Made by a program: the position numbers and the translations under genes
Shown here: one piece after another, positions 9,251 to 18,069 of the stretch
How the letters are laid out: each line of letters begins with the position of its first letter
Numbering within the stretch: the first letter of the stretch is position 1
NCBI RefSeq assembly: GCF_009847015.1
Contig: NZ_WVEM01000006.1
Coordinates: 124,001 to 188,000 of the forward strand
DNA length: 64,000 nucleotides
Reading direction: 5' to 3'
Source of the DNA: Sunxiuqinia indica
Lineage (GTDB): Bacteria; Bacteroidota; Bacteroidia; Bacteroidales; Prolixibacteraceae
Notes under the pieces: generated by a model
Database searches by the model: none
Told to the model about the DNA's origin: nothing
Seen by the model: only the letters and a program-made list of their open reading frames with translations

Positions 9251-9976
9251 TTACTCCATAACTTCTTTTAAAACAACTAATGATTTTAAGTTTGAAGAAA
9301 TATCCAGATGAATTTGATAGTACTTTATCAACTGCTCTAATAAAATAGTCCGCTGACGTTTATCGATTAACAGCTGTTCAATTTTACCTAAATCAAATTG
9401 AAATAATTGTTTAAAGTTTCCAGTGGTTTCAGCATTCATATATTGGTTATGCAAGGGTTCGGAAACAGAGAAAGCAGCCGATTCCAGATCAAAAAAAACC
9501 GTATTGGCATGCTCCGATTTCTGCGGCGCAACACCCAAAAAACGGGTAAGATGAAACAAAAATGCGAGATGAAAATTCGCGATCCCATCCTTCTTCATAT
9601 CCAATAAGGCAATGGCATGATATAGAAAGTCGAATAACTCCGGATTTTCTTCTTCTTCTTTGAGACACTTCAGCAGAATCTCAGCCAAAAAAATGGCCTG
9701 AGAACTTTTTGTGATATCAAAAGGAATATGCTCAAAAGGGATACTAAATCGGACATCTTTCAGCCGCTGCAAATTACGTCCCGGTCGATAATAAACTTCC
9801 AAATCTAACAGGAATAATGGCTGAAAAAGACTTTTCCTCATCGCAGCCTTTTTTTTACGAACCCCATTAATTAAGTATGATTGATTGCCAAACTTTTCGG
9901 TGTAGATCCGGGCAATGATGCTCGTTTCAGAATAATTAATGTGATGCAAAAAGATACCTCGGGTTTTTTCCAGCAC
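9251..9976 (-). CDS. recO: DNA repair protein RecO
   Basis: The 241-residue product starts with the family hallmark LEKTRGIFLHHINYSETS and continues through the OB-fold region (to about residue 80) and the helical C-terminal part. RecO anneals SSB-coated single strands and, with RecR, loads RecA at gaps in the RecF pathway. The zinc-binding cysteines of some RecO proteins are absent, as is usual in this phylum. The start codon is GTG at 9976. The gene lies 15 bases downstream of porZ on the same strand and ends the rdgB-porZ-recO group. Confidence 0.92.
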   Translation of the reverse strand: MLEKTRGIFLHHINYSETSIIARIYTEKFGNQSYLINGVRKKKAAMRKSLFQPLFLLDLEVYYRPGRNLQRLKDVRFSIPFEHIPFDITKSSQAIFLAEILLKCLKEEEENPELFDFLYHAIALLDMKKDGIANFHLAFLFHLTRFLGVAPQKSEHANTVFFDLESAAFSVSEPLHNQYMNAETTGNFKQLFQFDLGKIEQLLIDKRQRTILLEQLIKYYQIHLDISSNLKSLVVLKEVME

Positions 9977-9991
9977 GACCTTTTATTTCTA

Positions 9992-12319
9992 TTAGTGTAT
10001 GAACAGAATCTTGGTGGTGAACGTTTTTTCGCCAGACTTATCGTTTCCAAAAACAACATAAACCCCGGTACTTACCCGGTTGCCGTTCAGGTTTTTTCCA
10101 TCCCAAATAGCTTGCCCACCCAGCGAAGTGGTTTTATAAACCAGGTTTCCACTTATGTCTGTTACTCTCACATCGGTATCAGCCAACAATCCGGTAATGA
10201 CGATATCCCCGTCGTAATCTTCGCGGACGGGATTGGGAAAGGCATACACATCAGCATACTCATCAGCACCTCCCGTTGCCTCACCTCGGTATGAAATAAT
10301 ACCTTCGGGTGTTCCGAAAAACACTTCTCCACTTTGCGGGTTGATGGCTATACTTTGAATGGTGTTCGATAGTAACGGGCTGTTATCTACTGTAAAATTA
10401 AGCAATTCTTCGTCACCATTCTCGGAGACCAGATACACACCGGAGTTTGATGTCCCGAACCACTTGCGGTTTGCCCCATCCACAGCAATCGCAGTCACCT
10501 TTTCGGTTCGCAACAAGGCGTGAAAAATACCATCATTCAAGTCCAGGGCAGGCGGTGTTGCATAAAAAGTACTTTCGTCCCAAATATCCTCGGGATTATA
10601 AAAAACGGCGACTCCGTTGGAAGCACCGATCCAGATAGCACCATCATGATCCTTGGCAATCGAATAAATATCATTCATCCGGTTAATTTCTTCCACCGTG
10701 CCATTGGTGAAGTAAGTTGTTAACTTTAGGTGTCTCCCATCCGTTCCATCACTTTTCCGAACAAAAAGGTCATTGCCCCGCGGTAAAATAATCCATTTAT
10801 CATCATTGCCAGTAATAACAATATCACCAACAACTGTATTATCAACTCCGGGGAACTGGAACGATTCCCAGGTTCCATCTGTTTTATAAACCGACAGGGG
10901 TTCTCCAACCTGGGAGTTGGTAACCCACAGGTTATTTTCTGAGTCGAAAGCCATTCCTCCTATTCTCACATACGCCGAAGCAGAATCTTCGGGGATCGCA
11001 GTTTGTAAGGTACTGTTGAACTGGTCGTGCCGATCGACATACTCCCGGCCTTGCATTTCAACCACTCCAAAGCCCCAGGTTCCAACAAATATATGGTCGG
11101 GGTCGGCCGGGTCGGCCACAACATTTACAATATCTTCAAATGCTTCAAATTCATCGTGCGTCTTTCGGTTAAAAACACTCCAGCTTCCATCGCGAAATAA
11201 CTGGAGCTGCGGAGCCTTATCCAAATTGCCCCATGCATCAGAACGGCCACCGGTTGTGACCCATAAATCGGCACCATTGGTCGTCATCGAAAACACCTGA
11301 TTATCAATAGGACCTTGAGGGGTAATCTGCTCATAATCTCCGCCTGTTTTTTTAACTAATCCTTCGTTCTTATCCGCCAGCCAAACAGCCCCATCTTTGT
11401 CGTAATACCCCTGAGCAACGACAATATCATATACTTTTCTGTTCGGATAATTGTAGTCGATGACATCTTCAACCAGTTGTTCATTTTCATCATAAATACC
11501 CACAAATCCGCCTTGCGAAATAACAATTTGGTTGTCACATACCTGCATGTCAAGCACCTGATCAATAGTTGTCAAATAAGCAGTCCAGTTGTCCCCTGAT
11601 CCTTTATACAACTCATGTTTCCCGGCTGAAGCATTGTAATAGCATGCAATTACGGAGTTACCCAAAAAACCGAGTTGGGTAAATTCTTCACCGGCATGAG
11701 GTATTGTTTCAATCCGGGTCCAATGATTGAAATTCTGTAGGTTTGGCTCATTCGCATCAGCTTTAAAAATACCCTCTTTAGTGGCTGCATACAACGATTC
11801 ACCATCATAGGTCATTGCATTTACAACAACCGGCGAACCGTTTTCGCCAATGTAGTAAGTATCTTTTATCTCCCTCTTATCCAAATTCACAGCAACAATG
11901 CCAAACCCACACGATAAATAGGCTGTTGATCCAACAACCAGAACGTTGTAGATATTCTTGTCCCCCTGAATTTGTTTTCGCTTAATATCAGAAAGATTGA
12001 AAATCTCATCCTCATAAATTAAGTCGAGGTTGCTGTTTTCATAGGCCAGAACAACGACACTATTTTGCTCGCCAAACGCCATTGCCTTTGGCGAAACATC
12101 AGACAATCCATTGATTTGATTCAACTTTCGGATGCTGTTATCAGCCTGGTCGTAAATAAACAGTCCTCCGGTACTAATGCAGTAAACTTTAGTACCGTTG
12201 ACAATTACTTTTTGAGCTGAATAATAGGATAAGTGCCCCATCCACTTGCCAACTCCAACCTGAGCAGAAAGCCCAAATGAAAGTAAAACAAACAGGCACA
12301 GAATGTTAAATCGTATCAT
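9992..12319 (-). CDS. porZ: PorZ-like type IX secretion protein with beta-propellers and T9SS sorting domain
   Basis: The 775-residue product has a signal peptide (cleavage near LSA-Q at about 19-20), then the PorZ-type opening [16 protein letters not shown]. Repeated propeller blades with YxxxxGLF/YxATKEGIF-type motifs (about 30-680) follow. The C-terminal domain (about 695-775) contains AFPNPV and ends in TKILFIH, the T9SS type A sorting signal. PorZ is a surface member of the T9SS attachment complex that helps add anionic LPS to cargo. Its ATG overlaps the rdgB stop by four bases (ATGA), so translation is likely coupled. The CotH protein at 51721 is a plausible T9SS client. Confidence 0.85.
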   Translation of the reverse strand: MIRFNILCLFVLLSFGLSAQVGVGKWMGHLSYYSAQKVIVNGTKVYCISTGGLFIYDQADNSIRKLNQINGLSDVSPKAMAFGEQNSVVVLAYENSNLDLIYEDEIFNLSDIKRKQIQGDKNIYNVLVVGSTAYLSCGFGIVAVNLDKREIKDTYYIGENGSPVVVNAMTYDGESLYAATKEGIFKADANEPNLQNFNHWTRIETIPHAGEEFTQLGFLGNSVIACYYNASAGKHELYKGSGDNWTAYLTTIDQVLDMQVCDNQIVISQGGFVGIYDENEQLVEDVIDYNYPNRKVYDIVVAQGYYDKDGAVWLADKNEGLVKKTGGDYEQITPQGPIDNQVFSMTTNGADLWVTTGGRSDAWGNLDKAPQLQLFRDGSWSVFNRKTHDEFEAFEDIVNVVADPADPDHIFVGTWGFGVVEMQGREYVDRHDQFNSTLQTAIPEDSASAYVRIGGMAFDSENNLWVTNSQVGEPLSVYKTDGTWESFQFPGVDNTVVGDIVITGNDDKWIILPRGNDLFVRKSDGTDGRHLKLTTYFTNGTVEEINRMNDIYSIAKDHDGAIWIGASNGVAVFYNPEDIWDESTFYATPPALDLNDGIFHALLRTEKVTAIAVDGANRKWFGTSNSGVYLVSENGDEELLNFTVDNSPLLSNTIQSIAINPQSGEVFFGTPEGIISYRGEATGGADEYADVYAFPNPVREDYDGDIVITGLLADTDVRVTDISGNLVYKTTSLGGQAIWDGKNLNGNRVSTGVYVVFGNDKSGEKTFTTKILFIH

Positions 12320-12903
12320 AAATCTGAATTCAATGTTTTCAAATAGTTAGCCAGCTTTTGAACAGCACGCCCACGATGGCTGATGTTATTTTTTTGTTGC
12401 GCATCCATTTCAGCAAAAGATTGACTACATCCTTCGGGCTGAAAAATCGGGTCGTAACCAAAACCTTCTTCGCCTTGCTTCGCTGTCAGAATATCGCCAT
12501 CAACAACTCCTTCAAACTGCTCTTCCCGGCCATCAATAACAAGCGAAATTACGGTTCTAAAACGAGCTTTCCGGTTTTTTATTTCTTTTAGCTGATCAAG
12601 AACTTTCTTCATATTAGCAACAGCATCCTTTTCTTCTCCGGCATACCGGGCCGAATACACTCCGGGAGCTCCGTTCAATGCTTCAATTTCCAGACCGGTA
12701 TCGTCGGCAAAACAGTTGTAGCCATACTTGTTGTAAATGAAAAACGATTTTTCAGCAGCGTTTCCCTCCAGAGTTTCCTTGGTTTCCGGTATTTCTTCGT
12801 TACAATTAATATCTGCTAAACTGAGCAATTGAATTTGTCCTCCCAGTATTTGCTGAAGTTCTTTTAATTTGTGTGGATTATTGGTTGCAAAAACAAGTTT
12901 CAT
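12316..12903 (-). CDS. rdgB: RdgB/HAM1-type XTP/dITP pyrophosphatase
   Basis: From ATG 12903 the protein has 195 residues and begins [15 protein letters not shown], the family's nucleotide-binding signature. The catalytic [12 protein letters not shown] and [12 protein letters not shown] segments follow, then [21 protein letters not shown] and SHRGRAV near the end. It hydrolyses non-canonical purine triphosphates (ITP, dITP, XTP) to monophosphates and so cleans the nucleotide pool. Eleven further codons are open upstream but overlap a separate leader ORF (12908-12994), and the KLVF start is the conserved one. It is the first full gene of the rdgB-porZ-recO group. Confidence 0.94.
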   Translation of the reverse strand: MKLVFATNNPHKLKELQQILGGQIQLLSLADINCNEEIPETKETLEGNAAEKSFFIYNKYGYNCFADDTGLEIEALNGAPGVYSARYAGEEKDAVANMKKVLDQLKEIKNRKARFRTVISLVIDGREEQFEGVVDGDILTAKQGEEGFGYDPIFQPEGCSQSFAEMDAQQKNNISHRGRAVQKLANYLKTLNSDL

Positions 12904-12907
12904 ATAA

Positions 12908-12994
12908 TTATAATTTTTTGTTTTTAAAGGCATCATATGGAACTCGCTTATAATCTTCCTCCTGTGTGCAAGAACTTTTATATGCTCGTTTCAT
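12908..12994 (-). CDS. Leader-type small ORF, KRVP peptide family, upstream of rdgB
   Basis: A 28-codon ORF starts at ATG 12994 (an ATG also lies at 12997) and stops four bases before the rdgB ATG, in another frame. The peptide begins MKRAYKSSC and contains DYKRVPYDA. The same pattern, M-(K/N)-R-A-x-K, about nine variable residues, (Y/F)-(L)-K-R-V-P, is encoded just upstream of a barrel gene (43095) and the cotH gene (51568), and a broken copy precedes pepE (44097). Copies differ by a whole codon and keep their frames open, which points to translation. Function is unknown; a translated leader or a short basic peptide are the options. Confidence 0.55.
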   Translation of the reverse strand: MKRAYKSSCTQEEDYKRVPYDAFKNKKL

Positions 12995-13084
12995 CATTCG
13001 ATTCAAGAGTTTAGGCAAGTCTTGTTGATCAGAAATCGATCGGAATGAATTGCCTCATTTATTTCTAATTAATTTTAAAGCACT

Positions 13085-13092
13085 CAAATTTA
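13085..13092 (-). promoter_or_regulatory. Putative -7 element of the leader-rdgB-porZ-recO unit
   Basis: The minus strand reads TAAATTTG, matching TAnnTTTG, about 90 bases upstream of the leader ORF. It is the nearest full match before that gene group. Confidence 0.35.
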
Positions 13093-13105
13093 CAAAAACC
13101 TACCA

Positions 13106-13257
13106 ATGACCAATGCAGAAATTATTGATATGCTGATTCAAGACCGAAAAAGGGAGCTCAGTCAGAAAAGCTTGCGGATATGGTTCACCACCTAAAATGC
13201 CCGTTCATGAGCTCAGAAGGCCACTTCATCCATCAAAACGTGCAGTTCATAAAATAA
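13106..13257 (+). pseudogene. Possible frameshifted small gene remnant
   Basis: An ATG at 13106 opens a 29-codon frame (MTNAEIIDMLIQDRKRE) that closes at 13195. A second frame overlapping its end continues with protein-like sequence (EKLADMVHHLKCPFMSSEGH) to a stop at 13255-13257. One frameshift near 13150 would join them into about 50 residues. I do not recognise the family, and this could be chance. Confidence 0.25.
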
Positions 13258-13420
13258 TGTTGAAAAATACACGATCACTTATTACTTATCGTTAAATTAG
13301 CATAGTCAGTTTTTTTTCAGGCAGCCCAAGGGAGTGATGAAGAAAGCCGGGTCACAAAAAAAACAAATCAGTACTAAACCCAGGCATTAAATTTTAATTT
13401 GAATAAACCGGGTCACGAAC

Positions 13421-13525
13421 AAGCAATTTAAATTTTTTTTTGAGTGAATCTGGTTGCTGAGAAGCTGTAAAAGAAATGAATTCGGCTCTCTGTTCATCAG
13501 GAGAAGCAATTTAAATTTTTTTTTG
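13421..13525. repeat. Two identical 22-bp AT-rich direct repeats
   Basis: The same 22 bases (AAGCAATTTAAA, nine Ts, G) occur at 13421-13442 and 13504-13525, 83 bp apart. A shortened relative (TAAAATTTTTTTTCAC) follows near 13550-13565, and the 9-mer CCGGGTCAC occurs twice just upstream (near 13349 and 13409). They precede the DUF6261-like gene. Remnants of local duplication or protein-binding sites are both possible. Confidence 0.6.
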
Positions 13526-13638
13526 GTCCAACGGGAGCAGAGTGAACGCGTAAAATTTTTTTTCACAAAAAAACAGACCAAACCAGCAAAAACAAAAAAT
13601 CAAGTAAGTTCTTTTTTATTAACCCAAAAACAACCCTT

Positions 13639-14379
13639 ATGGAACTAAAATCATTTGTTGCGCTTTACGCGCGACACCTGACCATCGCACACCTGTACTC
13701 GATCAACAAATCGACCGTGGATTATGCCCGGCCGGTTATAGCTGAAATAGGTGGAGTCGCCCAGGCAACTTTCAACCAACTGGAAGCCGACAACCAGGCA
13801 ATGGGCGACCAAATGAACAAAGCTTCAAAGAGTGTACTGACTGCTAACCTGTCCGCGATGGACGAGGATCGAGACGACCGTTTTGCCGAAATAAAGCGAA
13901 ACGTGACCATGCACCTACTCGGGCGCGATGAACTAAAAAAAGAAGCCGCCCAACGCCTGAAAATATTTATGGACCCGTATTGGGATGCAAACGTTATGGC
14001 AATGAATACGCAAACCGGCATTTTGAACGAGCTTTTCAGAAAATTCGACCAACAGCAATCGCTGAAAGCCGATGCCACAGCAACCGATATTTTAGACATG
14101 ATGACCGGTCTGGAAACGGCCAATACCGAATTTGATGCCCTATATCAGGAACGAAATGCCCTGGAAGCCGCTGCCGACGGCCCCTCGGCAACCAGCCTGG
14201 AAGCAGCGGCAGCCAGCAGTTACGAACAGTTTTGTACAGCCATTGAACAAGCAGTCAATTTTACTCCTTCTGAAACGCTCATGACCTTGTTTAACCAACT
14301 GGACGAGCTGCGTAAAACCTACGCCAAACTGATCCATAAAAAGGAGAATAAAGAGGACGGACCAGTTCAGCCTACTTAA
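13639..14379 (+). CDS. Uncharacterised helical protein, DUF6261-like
   Basis: The 246-residue product has no signal peptide or membrane segment. It is predicted to be almost entirely alpha-helical, with long amphipathic stretches and an Ala-rich region about 175-195. It resembles the DUF6261 group of Bacteroidota proteins of similar length (a family assignment from memory). No catalytic motif is visible and no function is known. GC content rises sharply at its start compared with the T-rich repeats upstream. A 12-bp inverted repeat follows at 14393-14436. Confidence 0.7.
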   Translation: MELKSFVALYARHLTIAHLYSINKSTVDYARPVIAEIGGVAQATFNQLEADNQAMGDQMNKASKSVLTANLSAMDEDRDDRFAEIKRNVTMHLLGRDELKKEAAQRLKIFMDPYWDANVMAMNTQTGILNELFRKFDQQQSLKADATATDILDMMTGLETANTEFDALYQERNALEAAADGPSATSLEAAAASSYEQFCTAIEQAVNFTPSETLMTLFNQLDELRKTYAKLIHKKENKEDGPVQPT

Positions 14380-14392
14380 AATGACAATGAAA

Positions 14393-14436
14393 TACCTCCC
14401 GCAGTCAAGGATACAAATCGGTGCCTGCGGGAGGTA
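14393..14436. terminator. 12-bp perfect inverted repeat after the DUF6261-like gene
   Basis: TACCTCCCGCAG (14393-14404) pairs perfectly with 14425-14436 across a 20-base loop, 13 bases past the stop codon. There is no T-run, so it may be an RNA-stabilising 3' hairpin or a palindromic repeat instead of an intrinsic terminator. Confidence 0.45.
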
Positions 14437-14518
14437 GAGTTCAGAACTGAATGCTAACCGCAACTATTCGCGAATTCGTTCAAACCATCCTTTTTTCGTA
14501 TTCCGAACAAAACACAAG

Positions 14519-14567
14519 CCTTTCCGTTTCTAATTACGTTGCTTTTCAACGCAATTACCGGGAAAGG
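14519..14567 (+). promoter_or_regulatory. Extended hairpin in the leader of the small-protein/DUF2254 unit
   Basis: Outer arms CCTTTCC (14519-14525) and GGAAAGG (14561-14567) enclose an 11-bp inner stem with one mismatch (14531-14541 with 14547-14557) capped by a CTTTT loop. It lies 23 bases before the ATG at 14591. Its place fits a 5'-UTR regulatory structure; no known riboswitch class is recognised. Confidence 0.4.
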
Positions 14568-14590
14568 TATACTGAACGAAATTTGAACCA

Positions 14591-14743
14591 ATGAACGATC
14601 TTCCAGACAATGTCCGCTTGCTGAGCATTTATCAAGCTCTTTTATTGTCTGTCAGTTCAATGATTGTTTTCGTTGGCGGGTTGGCTGAGTCCAAACTAGC
14701 TCCGGTCGAAAATTTATTGACACACTTGTATTCTGACGAATGA
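14591..14743 (+). CDS. 50-residue single-pass membrane peptide coupled to the DUF2254 gene
   Basis: A 50-codon ORF (MNDLPDNVRLLSIYQ ...) stops at TGA 14741-14743, and the DUF2254 ATG begins at 14740, giving an ATGA overlap typical of translational coupling. Residues about 10-32 are hydrophobic (LLSIYQALLLSVSSMIVFVGG) and can span the membrane once; the C-terminus is polar and ends YSDE. It is shorter than usual annotation cut-offs. A small subunit or regulator of the DUF2254 protein is the simplest inference. I know no named family for it. Confidence 0.6.
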   Translation: MNDLPDNVRLLSIYQALLLSVSSMIVFVGGLAESKLAPVENLLTHLYSDE

Positions 14744-16113
14744 GTCACCTAAAAAAACGAATTATGCGTATCGGATTTAAATTTATCAAAACAAGACTGT
14801 CCAATAGTTGGGAGGCGATCCACACCAGTTTTTGGTTTATTCCATCATTGATGTTACTCTCTGCCATTGTAGCCGCCTTACTCATGATTGCCCTGGACAA
14901 GACCATCGATATCGATTCTTCCTCTGTGTCTCGAATTTTGTTTGATGTGGGCCCCGAAGGCGCGCGTTCGGTGCTGGCTACCATTGCCGGATCGATGGTA
15001 ACAGTAGCCGGTGTTGCTTTCTCGATTACGATTGTTGCACTTTCTCTGGCTTCCTCGCAATTTGGCCCCCGGTTATTGCGCAATTTCATGAAGGATGTCG
15101 GAAATCAGGTTGCACTTGGAACATTCATCGCTACTTTTATTTACTGTCTGATTGTGCTACGGTCTATTTATGCCGGTGAAGAAAATGCTTTTGTCCCGGC
15201 GCTATCTGTTAACTTTGGGGTTTTGCTGGCCATTGCTAACGTGGGTATGTTCATCTATTTTATTCATCATGTAGCTACCTCAATCCAGGCCGACCAAGTG
15301 GTTGCCAACGTATATTATGAATTGGACAACCGAATCGATCTGTTATTCCCCAATACCATTGAAGCCAAAGAAAATGAAGATAAAGCATCAGATGTTGAGA
15401 ATGAAAAACAAAAATATACCGGCACATACACGATTAATGCCCACAAAAGCGGATACCTGCAAGCAATTGATCGTGATGGCCTTGTAGAGGTCGCTCAGGA
15501 AAACAATTGTCTGATTGATTGTCAATATCGTCCTGGTGATTTTATCGTTCAAGGAAATAAATTCGTAACGGTAGAAAGCATGAACCAATTCGACGATGAT
15601 TTCCAGAGCCATATCGAAAGTCTATTTATTATCGGATCGAAAAGAACTCCGGAACAAGATGCAGAATTTGCTATTCATCAATTGGTTGAAGTGGCTATCA
15701 GGGCGCTATCGCCCGGAATAAATGATCCATATACAGCGCTTACCTGCATTGATCATCTGGGATCAATTTTATGCAAACTGGTCAACCGGAAATTTCCTTC
15801 TCCCCATTTAAAAGATGAAGAAGGCCGATTACGCGTCATCCTGAAAACAACATCGTTCACAACCGTAACGAATACTGCTTTCAGTCAAATCAGACAGTAT
15901 GGAAACAGTCATGTTTCGATACTAAAACGACTATTAGAAAACTTAATAACGATCGCCACGCTTGCTCAACAGCAAGAACAGTCAGCGGTTATTCAGCATC
16001 ATGGCGAAATGATTGAACGGGCAGTACGGGAGTTTGTCCCTGAAAAGGATGACCAGGAAGAGGTCATCTCCCACTACCGTGAATTGATGCACGTTTTAGA
16101 TCAAAAAAACTGA
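14740..16113 (+). CDS. DUF2254 integral membrane protein
   Basis: The 457-residue product matches DUF2254: an N-terminal membrane region with about four transmembrane helices (about 30-52, 85-110, 125-142 and 155-178), including MVTVAGVAFSITIVALSLASSQFGPR, and a large cytoplasmic part. That part contains the family motif ALSPGINDPYTALTCIDHL (about 328-346). Function is unknown; the conserved SPGxNDPxTA loop suggests ligand binding or enzymatic action. A small hydrophobic peptide gene overlaps its start by four bases. An A-run and hairpin follow at 16160-16177. Confidence 0.88.
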   Translation: MSHLKKRIMRIGFKFIKTRLSNSWEAIHTSFWFIPSLMLLSAIVAALLMIALDKTIDIDSSSVSRILFDVGPEGARSVLATIAGSMVTVAGVAFSITIVALSLASSQFGPRLLRNFMKDVGNQVALGTFIATFIYCLIVLRSIYAGEENAFVPALSVNFGVLLAIANVGMFIYFIHHVATSIQADQVVANVYYELDNRIDLLFPNTIEAKENEDKASDVENEKQKYTGTYTINAHKSGYLQAIDRDGLVEVAQENNCLIDCQYRPGDFIVQGNKFVTVESMNQFDDDFQSHIESLFIIGSKRTPEQDAEFAIHQLVEVAIRALSPGINDPYTALTCIDHLGSILCKLVNRKFPSPHLKDEEGRLRVILKTTSFTTVTNTAFSQIRQYGNSHVSILKRLLENLITIATLAQQQEQSAVIQHHGEMIERAVREFVPEKDDQEEVISHYRELMHVLDQKN

Positions 16114-16159
16114 CGTAACTGTGGCAAATACTCATCAGCCAAAAAATCAAAAAAAAAAA

Positions 16160-16177
16160 GGTTGCCGGGAAGCAACC
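16160..16177. terminator. GC hairpin flanked by an A-run
   Basis: GGTTGC (16160-16165) and GCAACC (16172-16177) form a stem over a CGGGAA loop, preceded by at least nine As. Read on the minus strand it is a hairpin followed by Us, a proper intrinsic terminator; on the plus strand it lies 46 bases after the DUF2254 stop. The rest of 16178-16340 holds nothing I can name. Confidence 0.45.
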
Positions 16178-16347
16178 TCATTTGGGAATAATTTCAAAAA
16201 GGGAACGGGAAGGCCGAGAATAATCCTGTTAATCTAAAATCTATCAAGTATTAACAGACTCACTTTCGTATGATATTAAAAATTCTTTTTATAATTTTAG
16301 TTGTCAATCACTTGTATGTTGACCTTCTAAAATTAAGGGGCTTGTTT

Positions 16348-16355
16348 TATCTTTG
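16348..16355 (+). promoter_or_regulatory. Putative -7 element of the comF promoter
   Basis: TATCTTTG is a full match to TAnnTTTG, about 120 bases upstream of the ComF ATG. No clear -33 element is seen at the standard spacing. Confidence 0.4.
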
Positions 16356-16473
16356 TATTACGACTGAATTATAATAGCATCAACCTATTGTTAACCAAAA
16401 GCCAAGGTATATTAACTTAACCTTTTTAAAATATTACAGTTTTTGAAATACTGAGTCACCACAATTGCTCAAA

Positions 16474-17169
16474 ATGCCGTTAACACTGAATTATATAAAT
16501 GCACTTCTGGAGCTATTCTATCCCCGCCTTTGCTTGGTTTGTGGGGAAAAACTAATCGCAGATGAGAACTACATCTGTTTAAAATGCCTACTTCATGCTC
16601 CACGCACCAATTTCCATTTAGAGCCTGAAAACCGGATGGAACAAATTTTCTACGGTCGTGTTCCGATCGAAAGAGCAACCGCCTTTTTTGAATTTAAAAA
16701 AGGGAGCAACTATCAAAAAATTCTTCATCATCTAAAATACAAGGGCATGAAAGAATTGGGTGAATTTATGGGTAGTCGGTTTGCCGGAGAAATCAAAGAT
16801 TCCAACTTCACTCAACATATCGATCTGATTTGCCCGGTTCCTCTTCATCCGCGGAAAGAGCGAAAAAGAGGTTACAACCAAAGCTATCATCTGGCTAAGG
16901 GACTTTCTGATGTTCTGCAAATTCCGATTGAACATGACGCCCTCGTCAGAAAGACGTTTTCAAGTACACAAACCCGAAAAAACCGCTATGAACGTTGGGA
17001 AAACGTGGAAGATATATTCCAGGTTATCAGCCCTGCAAACTTTACAAACAAACACATTTTACTAATTGACGATGTTGTAACAACCGGAGCCACGTTGGAG
17101 GCTTGTGCTGCCACCATTTTTAAAAGCTGCGACTGTAAAATAAGTCTGCTAACCCTGGCCATTGCCTAA
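16474..17169 (+). CDS. comF: ComF-family phosphoribosyltransferase-like protein
   Basis: From ATG 16474 the product has 231 residues. The N-terminus carries a four-cysteine zinc module (CLVCG ... CLKC), followed by the KYKGMKELGEFMG and CPVPLHPRKERKRGYNQS segments. The type I phosphoribosyltransferase PRPP loop HILLIDDVVTTGATLEAC comes near the end. In competent bacteria ComF acts in DNA uptake and processing; in other lineages its role is less clear. An in-frame TTG lies three codons upstream, but the ATG is preferred. It converges on the DUF4249 gene. Confidence 0.9.
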   Translation: MPLTLNYINALLELFYPRLCLVCGEKLIADENYICLKCLLHAPRTNFHLEPENRMEQIFYGRVPIERATAFFEFKKGSNYQKILHHLKYKGMKELGEFMGSRFAGEIKDSNFTQHIDLICPVPLHPRKERKRGYNQSYHLAKGLSDVLQIPIEHDALVRKTFSSTQTRKNRYERWENVEDIFQVISPANFTNKHILLIDDVVTTGATLEACAATIFKSCDCKISLLTLAIA

Positions 17170-17200
17170 CTCAGGAAAAAAACACGCCTAATTATCATTA

Positions 17201-18064
17201 CTAATTCTCTACTTCAGTCCCAGTATAAATGGCTTGTCCACGTTGTACTTCCATCACAGCGAAAAAGCCAAGTCCTCCATTGCTTACATTTCCTTTAGGA
17301 TTGGCTGATGGTCCGCTAAACATGGGAACCTTTTCGCCAGTTTCAAGATCCACTGCTGCAATAAAATCGTAATATTCCTTCGTAATTCCAGCCATTTCCA
17401 GCATAATGGTATCTCCCTGCTCAACAAACTCTCCATTCTCTTCATCAAAATACTGAACAACAGGTCCGTTGATCTCATTACCGTTAAAAAAGCGATCATC
17501 CGCTGTCCAATAATTGTGGATAGAATCCGTATAAAGCACCCCGTTTTTGTAGACTTTGAACAGGTAGTAATCTTCAGTTTCGGCAGGATCTTTACTGTAA
17601 AGCCCCACCTCCCAGCCTTCCCAGCTGGCATTATACGCAACCGCAACTCCCTGAACCGGAGCTGAAGCTTTCATTTCGGTTTCGGCCTCATAAGTTTCCA
17701 GTTGACCATCTCCATTCACATCAACACCCGAAACTGTTAATTTGTAGTGCGCACCAACCACTCCGCTATAGTCCTTTGGCGTTAAATAGATTCCCTGTCG
17801 ATCTGCATCTTCAGTTAGTTGAATGGTTTGAAAATCATTTTCAATAGTAAGCACAGCTCCGGAAACCATTTCTGGAGACTGATTACTAAAATAGGGCGCT
17901 GATTTCCCCAACCAGACTTCGTGTGCTTTTACTTCGTTGGTTATTTCAGCAAAAACAACCAAGCGAGGCTCCCCGGCCTCTTCCAGATCAATGTCTACAC
18001 GTTCGGTGCACGATTGCAGCAAAACAATTAAAAAAGCGATTGAAAATATATATTTGAATGGCAT
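17201..18064 (-). CDS. DUF4249 lipoprotein paired with the TonB receptor
   Basis: The 287-residue product has a lipoprotein signal (LLQSC, Cys19) and the DUF4249 features: an early EPRLVVFAEITNE strand, Ig-like beta structure, and a C-terminal NPKGNVSNGGLGFFAV motif. DUF4249 proteins are almost always encoded beside a TonB-dependent receptor and are thought to act as its surface partner, by analogy with SusD. The ATG lies five bases after the receptor's stop, so the two are co-transcribed and probably co-translated. The ligand is unknown. Confidence 0.9.
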   Translation of the reverse strand: MPFKYIFSIAFLIVLLQSCTERVDIDLEEAGEPRLVVFAEITNEVKAHEVWLGKSAPYFSNQSPEMVSGAVLTIENDFQTIQLTEDADRQGIYLTPKDYSGVVGAHYKLTVSGVDVNGDGQLETYEAETEMKASAPVQGVAVAYNASWEGWEVGLYSKDPAETEDYYLFKVYKNGVLYTDSIHNYWTADDRFFNGNEINGPVVQYFDEENGEFVEQGDTIMLEMAGITKEYYDFIAAVDLETGEKVPMFSGPSANPKGNVSNGGLGFFAVMEVQRGQAIYTGTEVEN

Positions 18065-18069
18065 GATGG

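Noticed and set aside
13722-14123. 133-codon minus-strand frame opposite the DUF6261-like gene
   Set aside because: Ser/Arg-rich low-complexity translation typical of an antisense shadow; no domain.
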